NCBI GenBank assembly: GCA_017625275.1
Contig: JAGALI010000043.1
Location: 1 to 6,527 of the forward strand
DNA from: Clostridia bacterium
Lineage (GTDB): Bacteria > Bacillota > Clostridia > Oscillospirales > CAG-272
Direction of reading: 5' to 3'
Length of the DNA stretch: 6,527 nucleotides
Each line of letters opens with the position of its first letter. Within the stretch, counting starts at the first letter, position 1. Shown here piece by piece: positions 1 through 5,211 of the stretch. The notes under the pieces are model-generated. The model was not told the origin of the DNA, made no database searches, and was given only the letters and a program-made list of their open reading frames with translations. A program made the translations under genes and the position numbers.

Positions 1-1
1 A

Positions 2-265
2 AAGGTGCTTATAACTCATGGAGATAAATATCATGTTAAATATGGACTTGCTACCATTCTTTATGCAGGAGCAGAAAAGGAGGTAGACGCCATTTTGTTT
101 GGGCACACTCATTTACCGGTAGAGCTTTGTGAGTATGTGGCAGATAAAAGAATACAGCTATTCAACCCTGGTAGTATAGGCGCTTGTGGAACTTATGGTG
201 TAATAAATACAGCAAACGGAATTTTGGTAACAAATATTGCAAAATTGTACCCTGAAAAGCCGTAA
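2..265 (+). CDS. YfcE/MJ0936-type metallophosphoesterase, 3' fragment (5' end outside window)
   Basis: This is the C-terminal part (about 87 residues) of a small calcineurin-like phosphoesterase of the YfcE/YsnB/MJ0936 family, cytoplasmic metal-dependent phosphodiesterases of about 160-180 residues. The frame is open from the first base, so the N-terminal half with the DxH, GD and GNCD metal motifs lies upstream. Visible motifs are ITHGD near the left edge, whose His is the expected metal ligand, then FGHTHLP, the family GHTH signature, and FNPGSIG, the conserved NPGS turn. The residue after THG is Asp, where many relatives have His. The GTG at position 5 is an internal Val codon, not a start, because the THG motif follows directly and the family needs about 80 more residues before it. 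No terminator hairpin is seen between its stop and the promoter at 282. The family is clear; the physiological substrate is unknown. Confidence 0.88.
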   Translation, partial: KVLITHGDKYHVKYGLATILYAGAEKEVDAILFGHTHLPVELCEYVADKRIQLFNPGSIGACGTYGVINTANGILVTNIAKLYPEKP

Positions 266-281
266 AAATTTTAAAAATCTA

Positions 282-310
282 TTGTATTTATTTCGCGCGT
301 ATGATAAAAT
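282..310 (+). promoter_or_regulatory. Sigma-A promoter of the oxidoreductase/isomerase operon
   Basis: A TTGTAT -35 box (282-287), a 17-nt spacer and a TAAAAT -10 box (305-310) are present, with an extended -10 TG at 302-303. Transcription would begin near 317, giving a leader of about 32 nt before the ATG at 349. The promoter covers the in-frame ATG at 301, which argues against that codon as the start. No CRE-like or other clear operator was seen here. Confidence 0.65.
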
Positions 311-335
311 ATTATATAAACAAATATATATTCAC

Positions 336-340
336 GGAGG
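336..340 (+). promoter_or_regulatory. Ribosome binding site that fixes the oxidoreductase start
   Basis: GGAGG lies 8 nt upstream of the ATG at 349. The alternative in-frame ATG at 301 has no Shine-Dalgarno sequence and sits inside the promoter, so 349 is preferred. Confidence 0.85.
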
Positions 341-348
341 AATCCAAA

Positions 349-1440
349 ATGGAAAAGAAATTAAAGGTTGGTATCATCGGTTGTGGAGGTATTGCTAATG
401 GTAAGCACATGCCATCACTTAAGAGCCTTGCCGAGGTAGAAATGGTTGCATTCTGCGACATCATTGAGGAAAGGGCAGTTGAGGCTGCTGAAAAGTTTGG
501 TGTTGAGGGTGCAAAGACCTACACAGACTACAAGGAGCTTCTTAAGGATAAAACAATTGATGTTATTCACGTATGCACACCTAACATCAGCCATAGCTTC
601 ATCACTGTTGACGCGCTTGAGGCTGGTAAGCATGTAATGTGTGAAAAGCCAATGGCTATCAACGCAGCAGAGGCTAAGAAAATGGTAGACGCAGCAAAGA
701 GAACAGGCAAGATGCTTACAATCGGATACCAAAACAGACAGAGAAAGGACGCAAAGTTCCTAAAGGCAGAGGCTGAAGAGGGAGTATTTGGAGACATCTA
801 CTACGCAAAGGCAACAGCGCTTCGCCGTCGTGCAGTTCCTACATGGGGTGTATTTATTAAGGAAGATCAACAGGGCGGTGGTCCACTTATCGATATCGGA
901 ACACACGCACTTGACCTTACACTTTGGACAATGAATAACTACAAGCCAAAGTATTGTGTAGGTACTACATATCATAAGCTCAACAACCAAACAAATACAG
1001 CAAATGTGTTCGGTGACTGGAAGCCAGAGGAATTTACAGTTGAGGATAGCGCATTTGGCTTTGTTGTAATGGAAAATGGTGCAACAATTGTTCTCGAGTC
1101 ATCTTGGGCTATCAATATGACCGAAACTAAGGAGGCTTGCACAACAATTTGTGGAACAAAGGCTGGCGCTAAGATGATTGACCAGGGTATCCTTGAAATC
1201 AATGGCGTTAAGCATGGTAATATGTATGAAACTCGTCCTAACCTTGATGGTAAGGGTGTTGCATTCTATGATGCAGGCTCATACAATGCAGGCGCTGAGG
1301 AGGCAAGACAATGGATTAATGCAATCCTTACAGGTACACAGCCAACAGTTCTTCCTGAGCAGGCATACTGCGTAACTCAAATTCTTGAGGGTATTTACGA
1401 GTCTGCAAAGACAGGTAAGCCATTCTATTTCGAAAACTAA
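349..1440 (+). CDS. Gfo/Idh/MocA family NAD(P)-dependent oxidoreductase
   Basis: A 363-residue cytoplasmic oxidoreductase of the glucose-fructose oxidoreductase / inositol dehydrogenase / MocA family, usual length 330-400. These enzymes oxidise or reduce a hydroxyl or keto group on sugars, inositols or glycosides with NAD(P). The N-terminal Rossmann fold (about residues 6-125) starts with VGIIGCGGIA, giving GxGxxA at residues 11-16. CEKPMAI at 98-104 holds the EKP motif with catalytic Lys100. The C-terminal alpha/beta domain contains GGGPLIDIGTHALDL at 176-190, with Asp182 and His186 in the usual active-site positions. The start at 349 is set by the GGAGG site; a start at 301 would add 16 Lys/Tyr/Ile-rich residues without homology. 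It leads a two-gene operon, 15 nt before a TIM-barrel isomerase. All 25 Ile codons are ATT or ATC and none ATA, unlike the genes further right, which suggests high expression. Family assignment is firm; the substrate is unknown. Confidence 0.93.
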   Translation: MEKKLKVGIIGCGGIANGKHMPSLKSLAEVEMVAFCDIIEERAVEAAEKFGVEGAKTYTDYKELLKDKTIDVIHVCTPNISHSFITVDALEAGKHVMCEKPMAINAAEAKKMVDAAKRTGKMLTIGYQNRQRKDAKFLKAEAEEGVFGDIYYAKATALRRRAVPTWGVFIKEDQQGGGPLIDIGTHALDLTLWTMNNYKPKYCVGTTYHKLNNQTNTANVFGDWKPEEFTVEDSAFGFVVMENGATIVLESSWAINMTETKEACTTICGTKAGAKMIDQGILEINGVKHGNMYETRPNLDGKGVAFYDAGSYNAGAEEARQWINAILTGTQPTVLPEQAYCVTQILEGIYESAKTGKPFYFEN

Positions 1441-1455
1441 TTAAGGAGATAATAA

Positions 1456-2421
1456 ATGAAGCTTAGTGTTCTTGCAAACCTTTATGGTAGCATGCCTCTT
1501 GATGAGGCTCTTAAAAAAATCACATCCTTTGGAGTTCATTGCGTAGAGGTTGGTGCAGGTGGATATCCTGGTAAGGACCACTGTAACCCAGCGGAGCTTT
1601 TGGCTGATGAAAAGAAGCTAGAGGCTTTCAAGGCGACCTTCAAAAAATACGATGTTGAAATTTGCGCTCTTGCTTGTCATGGTAACCCAATTCACCCTGA
1701 TAAGGCAATTGCGAAGCAGTTCCATGATGATATGGTAAACGCAATTCTTCTCGCTGAAAAAATCGGTGTAGATACAATAGTAGGATTTTCAGGCTGTCCA
1801 GGCTCTGACCCTGATGCGAAGCGTCCAACTTGGGTAACCTGTCCATGGCCAGATGATTTCCTTGCGACTCTCGAATATCAATGGGAGATTATGATTGCAT
1901 ACTGGAAGGATATGACAGCATTTGCAAAGGCTCATGGCGTTACAAAGATTGCCCTTGAAATGCATCCAGGCTTCTGCGTATATAACCCAGAAACACTTTT
2001 GAGACTTCGCAAAGAGGTTGGTGATGTAATTGGTGCAAACCTTGACCCATCACACCTTATTTGGCAGGGAATCAATCCTGTGATTGCAGCTCGTAATCTT
2101 GCTGGTGCAATCTATCATGTGCACGCAAAGGATACAAAGATAGATGACTTTAACACCGAGGCAAATGGTGTTCTTGATACAAAGCACTATGGTGATGAAA
2201 TCAATAGATCTTGGATTTTCCGTACAGTTGGCTATGGTCACGGTGAGGATTATTGGAGAGATTTCGTATCAGCACTTCGCCTTGTAGGCTATGACAAGGT
2301 TCTTTCAATTGAGCATGAGGATAGCCTTATGACAATTGATGAAGGACTTAAGAAGGCAGTAGATGTACTTAATAATGTTATGATTAAGGAATCCAAGCCT
2401 TGTGGAATGCGCTGGGCATAA
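1456..2421 (+). CDS. Sugar phosphate isomerase/epimerase-like TIM-barrel protein (AP endonuclease 2 / IolE-IolI superfamily)
   Basis: A 321-residue cytoplasmic xylose-isomerase-like TIM-barrel protein. The superfamily includes IolE, IolI, YcjR and many uncharacterised sugar isomerases and epimerases that use one divalent metal. The expected ligands are present at barrel strand ends: Glu168 in ALEMHPGF, Asp197 in NLDPSH (with His200), His223 in YHVHAKD, and Glu286 in SIEHED. A Trp/Pro-rich stretch at about 125-150 and a loop at about 226-260 match what I recall of a clostridial subgroup often paired with Gfo/Idh/MocA enzymes. The start is set by AAGGAG at 1443-1448, 7 nt upstream of the ATG. 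It follows the oxidoreductase by 15 nt and the operon ends at the hairpin at 2440-2466. No kinase, transporter or regulator accompanies the pair inside the window, so the pathway stays open. Family confidence is high; the reaction is not known. Confidence 0.9.
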   Translation: MKLSVLANLYGSMPLDEALKKITSFGVHCVEVGAGGYPGKDHCNPAELLADEKKLEAFKATFKKYDVEICALACHGNPIHPDKAIAKQFHDDMVNAILLAEKIGVDTIVGFSGCPGSDPDAKRPTWVTCPWPDDFLATLEYQWEIMIAYWKDMTAFAKAHGVTKIALEMHPGFCVYNPETLLRLRKEVGDVIGANLDPSHLIWQGINPVIAARNLAGAIYHVHAKDTKIDDFNTEANGVLDTKHYGDEINRSWIFRTVGYGHGEDYWRDFVSALRLVGYDKVLSIEHEDSLMTIDEGLKKAVDVLNNVMIKESKPCGMRWA

Positions 2422-2439
2422 GCCACAATTACTAAAAAG

Positions 2440-2466
2440 AAAACGGACACATTTGTGTCCGTTTTT
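2440..2466. terminator. Bidirectional Rho-independent terminator between convergent genes
   Basis: A perfect 10-bp stem (AAACGGACAC at 2441-2450 with GTGTCCGTTT at 2455-2464) closes on the 4-nt loop ATTT, and an A-T pair at 2440/2465 extends it. On the plus strand a run of five T's (2462-2466) and a further T-rich stretch follow. On the minus strand the A-rich 2434-2443 becomes a T-tract, TTTTCTTTTT. The hairpin starts 18 nt after the isomerase stop and lies about 30 nt beyond the minus-strand M23 gene stop, so it can serve both transcripts. Confidence 0.9.
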
Positions 2467-2495
2467 GATTTTAAATCTGAAAATGACTTACTTTT

Positions 2496-3182
2496 TCAGT
2501 TCTTTTCTGTGCTTTGCTGATTGTTGCTATTGCCTTGCTCACCGTCGGTTGAATCCTCTGGGATATCCTTGGTTGGGAATTTGATATGGTCCTTAGGGTC
2601 TACAATCTTACCATCAACGCTAAGCTCATAGTGTAGATGTGGCTCTTGTGCAATTTCATTCATTGCAGTTTCACCGATATTACCAATCACATCACCTGCC
2701 TTGACAGAGCAGCCAACTACAATTCCGTCAGCTACCTCTTTTGCAAGGTTCTTGTAAACGCTAATGGCATTGCCAGAGTGCTCAATAGAGATACAAGTGC
2801 CCATAAAAGGGTCCTCCCAAACGTTTGTTACAGTGCCATCAGCAACTGCAAGCACCTCAGCACCAAGCTCACCTAAAACATCAACGCCAAGGTGAGTACG
2901 CCAGTCCTCCATTGTAGGAGAGAATACAGGCACACTGTCGCTGAAATCAAAGCTTATCTCACCGTCAACAGGTAGAGAAAACTCTGGTAAAACAGTGGTT
3001 TCGGAGCTAGGTGGATTTTGTGTGTCTGGAGTGGATGACGAATCGTCAGGAGGAGTAGGTGTGTCAACGGCGTTTCGTCTTGCTACTGATGTGGCAATAA
3101 TTAAAATCGCAATAACAGCAAGCACAACGGCCATAGTCACATAAAAAAATTTGTTATTTTTCTTGTTTTCGTTTTCTTCCAT
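2496..3182 (-). CDS. SpoIIQ-like membrane-anchored LytM/M23 metallopeptidase family protein
   Basis: A 228-residue protein with a short basic N-terminus, one membrane segment at about 13-34, a Pro/Ser/Thr/Asp-rich linker at about 40-65, a LytM/M23 domain at about 70-200, and a hydrophilic Ser/Asn/Glu tail. The zinc motifs are intact: His97 and Asp101 in THLGVD (HxxxD) and His182/His184 in PHLHYEL (HxH). The domain start (PVDGEI, then SPTMEDW) and GETAMNEIAQEPHLH resemble clostridial SpoIIQ, as do the length and acidic tail. SpoIIQ is the forespore membrane half of the channel formed with SpoIIIAH in the mother cell during engulfment. The YxH catalytic His of active LytM enzymes is replaced by Asn145 in VYKNL. 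The start ATG at 3182 has a GAAAGGA site 8 nt upstream. It converges on the shared terminator. No SpoIID or other sporulation gene is adjacent in the window, so another M23 envelope role is possible. Confidence 0.82.
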   Translation of the reverse strand: MEENENKKNNKFFYVTMAVVLAVIAILIIATSVARRNAVDTPTPPDDSSSTPDTQNPPSSETTVLPEFSLPVDGEISFDFSDSVPVFSPTMEDWRTHLGVDVLGELGAEVLAVADGTVTNVWEDPFMGTCISIEHSGNAISVYKNLAKEVADGIVVGCSVKAGDVIGNIGETAMNEIAQEPHLHYELSVDGKIVDPKDHIKFPTKDIPEDSTDGEQGNSNNQQSTEKN

Positions 3183-3214
3183 GATAATTTTCCTTTCGAA
3201 TTTTTTACAACCAT

Positions 3215-3243
3215 ATTATTGAACACGAAAAACCACTTTATGC
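3215..3243 (-). promoter_or_regulatory. Possible forespore sigma (F/G-type) promoter for the SpoIIQ-like gene
   Basis: Reading the minus strand, GCATA (3243-3239) fits the sigma-F/G -35 consensus GHATR. After 17 nt comes CAATAAT (3221-3215), a partial match to the sigma-G-type -10 CATnHTA; the match to the sigma-F -10 is poorer. Transcription would start about 25 nt before the ATG at 3182, leaving room for the GAAAGGA ribosome site. No good sigma-A promoter was found on this strand. The AT-rich context makes chance matches likely. Confidence 0.35.
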
Positions 3244-3287
3244 AAAAAAACACAAAAAATAAAAAATCGTCCAAGATAATCAAAAGA

Positions 3288-3316
3288 TTGACAATAATGA
3301 AGATTTATGATATGAT
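3288..3316 (+). promoter_or_regulatory. Near-consensus sigma-A promoter of the 3369-to-end operon
   Basis: A perfect TTGACA -35 box (3288-3293), a 17-nt spacer and a TATGAT -10 box (3311-3316) are present, with an extended -10 TG at 3308-3309. Transcription should start near 3323, giving a leader of about 46 nt before the ATG at 3369. This is the strongest promoter in the window, and the inverted repeat at 3333-3350 lies just downstream of it. Confidence 0.85.
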
Positions 3317-3332
3317 ATATAATAAGAAAGTA

Positions 3333-3350
3333 TAGCAACTATTGTTGCTA
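3333..3350. repeat. Perfect 7-bp inverted repeat in the operon leader (operator or mRNA hairpin)
   Basis: TAGCAAC (3333-3339), a 4-nt TATT spacer and GTTGCTA (3344-3350) form a perfect dyad. It begins about 10 nt after the predicted transcription start and ends 6 nt before the ribosome binding site. In DNA the size and position suit a dimeric repressor operator that would block the promoter at 3288. In RNA it is a 7-bp stem with a tetraloop. The following A-rich sequence is not a T-tract, so it is not a terminator. No regulator family is assigned. Confidence 0.55.
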
Positions 3351-3356
3351 AAAGAA

Positions 3357-3362
3357 AAGGAG
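3357..3362 (+). promoter_or_regulatory. Ribosome binding site that fixes the start at 3369
   Basis: AAGGAG lies 6 nt upstream of the ATG at 3369. An upstream in-frame TTG at 3342 falls inside the inverted repeat and has no ribosome site, so 3369 is preferred. Confidence 0.85.
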
Positions 3363-3368
3363 AAAATT

Positions 3369-4001
3369 ATGATCTCGATTGAACGCGTATCAGTAATGAA
3401 TTTTGAAAATGCTATAAGGGGAGCGCGCAATCCTCTTAATTCATGGGCGAAAAGTGACAGCTATTATGATGAAAAGGGCAATTATATTCTAGGCGAAAAT
3501 GACCTTTCTCTTGCAAAGAAGCTTGCAAAGGCAGGAAGTGACCATAGAAAATATCTAAGACAAATTTTTGTATCAGTAGATATTACAGCTCCGCTTTACT
3601 GGTGGAAGGAATACGATACCTATAAGGTGGCAACTGTTGCAAACTCTACATCAACAATGCACAAAATACACTCGAAGCCATTTGAGAGGGCAGATTTTAG
3701 CCATGATAGAATGACTGATGAGGCACTAAAGATTCTTGATATCACAATTGATTATTTGGAAAAGGCGCGCCTTAAATTTGTAGAAACAAAGGATAAGGCA
3801 TATTGGCATGACCTAATTCAGCTTCTTCCATCAAGCTATAATCAAATGAGAACCTGTACATTAAACTATGAAACACTAATTAACATCTATTATGCAAGAC
3901 GTGGACATAAGCTTGCTGAGTGGCACACCTTGTGCGATTGGATTATGTCCTTGCCTTACGCTAAGGAGCTAATAGCAGTAAAAGAAGAAAACAATGATTG
4001 A
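3369..4001 (+). CDS. Conserved protein of unknown function with distant ThyX-like motifs
   Basis: A 210-residue soluble protein with no signal peptide or membrane segment. I do not assign it to a characterised family. It resembles uncharacterised proteins I recall from Clostridia and their phages, marked by AGSDHRKYLRQI (55-66), DITAPLYWWKEYDTYK (71-86), NSTSTMHKI (92-100), LLPSSYNQMRTCTLNYETL (152-170) and ARRGHKLAEWHTLCDWI (176-192). The order and spacing are reminiscent of the FAD-dependent thymidylate synthase ThyX: an AGxxH helix, a TYK...TxxNSTSTMH stretch where ThyX has RHRxxSxNExSxRY, and a C-terminal LLP...N..L...Y..R segment followed by a Trp/Glu-rich helix. The ThyX catalytic Arg residues are not conserved, so thymidylate synthesis is unlikely and the ThyX relationship is inference. 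The start is set by AAGGAG at 3357-3362. It is the first gene after a strong promoter and overlaps the CDF transporter by 8 nt, which implies translational coupling. Confidence 0.8.
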   Translation: MISIERVSVMNFENAIRGARNPLNSWAKSDSYYDEKGNYILGENDLSLAKKLAKAGSDHRKYLRQIFVSVDITAPLYWWKEYDTYKVATVANSTSTMHKIHSKPFERADFSHDRMTDEALKILDITIDYLEKARLKFVETKDKAYWHDLIQLLPSSYNQMRTCTLNYETLINIYYARRGHKLAEWHTLCDWIMSLPYAKELIAVKEENND

Positions 4002-5190
4002 AAAGCTAATTAAAGATTATAATCATCCAGAAAAGCCCGAGGTGCGTGTGCGCGTCGGGCGCTTCGCTGGATTTGTGGGAATATTTTTAAATGTAATATT
4101 GTTTGTCGCTAAGCTTGTCTTGGGACTTTTGTCAGGAAGCGCATCAATAGTCGCTGACTCTATTAATAACCTTTCAGATGCAGGCTCAAATGTTCTTACT
4201 GTTGCAGGCTATACTGTTGCTGGAAAGCCAGCCGACAAGGATCACCCATATGGTCATGCAAGAATGGAATACCTTGCATCTCTTTTTGTATCTGTAATCG
4301 TAATGCTTTTAGGCATTGAAATGCTAAAAACCTCTATTGAAAGAATTGTAAATCCAACATCGATAGAGAAGCATAGTACAATATCTATAATAATCATAGC
4401 GTCTACAATTTTTGTTAAATTTTTTATGTCGCTGCTTTTCCGCAAGCTTGGAAGGCATATAGATTCAAGCGCATTAAAGGCATCATTTGCCGACTCAATA
4501 AGTGATGTTATAGCAACCTCAGCAGTTGTTGCAGGAATGCTTTTAACACCTGTTACAGGACCTCTTACAGACTGCATAATTGGTTGTGTGATTTCTATTT
4601 ATATTACCATTATGGGAATAAAGCTTGTTATTGAGGCATCAAATACCTTACTTGGCAAGGCGCCGGATACCGAATTTATAGCCGAAATTAATCGCAAGAT
4701 AAGAAGCTATGATGGCGTGCTTGGAATACATGACCTTGTGGTGCACTCGTATGGCGCAGGTAAAACCTTTGTAAGCGCACATGTCGAGGTCGATTCGGAA
4801 ACTGATGTTATGATAAGCCATGATATGGTAGATACAATTGAGACAGATATCCTTCGAGATATGGGAATAAATTTGGTTATCCATATGGATCCTGTTTGCA
4901 TGTCAGACCCTGAAACTAACCTCTTGAGAGACAAAATTTCAAGAATTATTTCAGATATGGCATCGGAATATTCCAGCCCAATCTCAATGCACGATTTTCG
5001 TGTTGTAAAGGGCTTTTGCTCGCAAACAAAGATACTTTTTGATGTTACTATATCAAACGAAATGCCACTTACGAATGATATGCTTTATCACGAGCTTTTT
5101 ACTGAAATCAAAAAGATAAACCCGTTGTTTGTGCTGATTTTGACAATAGATAGAGATTATTTTTCAGAAAGGTATGAGCAAGAGGAATAA
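3994..5190 (+). CDS. Cation diffusion facilitator (CDF) family transporter, probable Mn(II)-type exporter
   Basis: A 398-residue inner-membrane CDF transporter, which exports divalent metal by proton antiport as a dimer. Six hydrophobic segments lie near 24-47, 50-75, 92-112, 129-150, 163-185 and 190-212. SGSASIVADSINNLSDAGS (48-66) is helix 2, and DKDHPYGHARMEYLASL (81-97) is the conserved loop before helix 3. By alignment with the family, helix 2 supplies Asn58 and Asp62, and helix 5 (ADSISDV) supplies Asp167 and Asp171. This is an ND/DD site rather than the HD/HD or DD/HD of zinc exporters, and I recall it from the Mn exporter MntE. A ferredoxin-like cytosolic domain follows at about 222-300. 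A second region at about 305-392 looks like a diverged repeat of it and makes the protein about 100 residues longer than YiiP. The ATG overlaps the upstream gene by 8 nt with only a weak ribosome site, so translation is probably coupled. The metal is inferred, not proven. Confidence 0.92.
   Translation: MIEKLIKDYNHPEKPEVRVRVGRFAGFVGIFLNVILFVAKLVLGLLSGSASIVADSINNLSDAGSNVLTVAGYTVAGKPADKDHPYGHARMEYLASLFVSVIVMLLGIEMLKTSIERIVNPTSIEKHSTISIIIIASTIFVKFFMSLLFRKLGRHIDSSALKASFADSISDVIATSAVVAGMLLTPVTGPLTDCIIGCVISIYITIMGIKLVIEASNTLLGKAPDTEFIAEINRKIRSYDGVLGIHDLVVHSYGAGKTFVSAHVEVDSETDVMISHDMVDTIETDILRDMGINLVIHMDPVCMSDPETNLLRDKISRIISDMASEYSSPISMHDFRVVKGFCSQTKILFDVTISNEMPLTNDMLYHELFTEIKKINPLFVLILTIDRDYFSERYEQEE
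4026..4071 (+). other. GC-rich nested inverted repeat inside the start of the CDF gene
   Basis: Within codons 11-26 of the transporter, an outer TCCAG/CTGGA pair (4026-4030 / 4067-4071) encloses GCCCGA/TCGGGC (4035-4040 / 4055-4060). Inside that is GCG/CGC (4044-4046 / 4051-4053) around a TGTG loop. The mRNA could fold into a stable hairpin about 32 nt after the start codon. Its GC-rich codons (CGT GTG CGC GTC GGG CGC) differ from the AT-rich surroundings. It may be incidental to the encoded EVRVRVGRF stretch. Confidence 0.4.
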
Positions 5191-5211
5191 CAAAACAACA
5201 TAGGAGGAGTA

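Noticed and set aside
301..348. Upstream in-frame ATG at 301 extending the oxidoreductase by 16 residues
   Set aside because: It overlaps the -10 region of the predicted promoter, has no ribosome binding site and encodes a non-homologous Lys/Tyr/Ile stretch; the ATG at 349 has GGAGG 8 nt upstream.
415..1202. Minus-strand reading frames inside the oxidoreductase gene
   Set aside because: They are antisense shadows of a strongly codon-biased gene, with no start signals or family motifs.
2402..2876. Plus-strand reading frames opposite the SpoIIQ-like gene
   Set aside because: They are Cys/Leu-rich, lack ribosome sites, run across the terminator or antisense to a clear M23 domain, and show no recognisable motif.
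3318..3323. Perfect TATAAT hexamer downstream of the TTGACA box
   Set aside because: Its spacing from TTGACA is 24 nt; TATGAT at 3311-3316 has the optimal 17-nt spacing and an extended TG.
3342..3368. TTG start at 3342 for the unknown protein
   Set aside because: It lies inside the perfect inverted repeat, lacks a ribosome site, and the ATG at 3369 has AAGGAG at good spacing.
3317..3368. Metal-sensing riboswitch (for example yybP-ykoY type) in the leader before the CDF operon
   Set aside because: The leader is only about 46 nt and holds a single short stem, too small for the known Mn riboswitch architecture.
4254..4934. Minus-strand reading frames inside the CDF gene
   Set aside because: They lie antisense to a well-supported transporter gene, have no ribosome sites and show only shadow composition.
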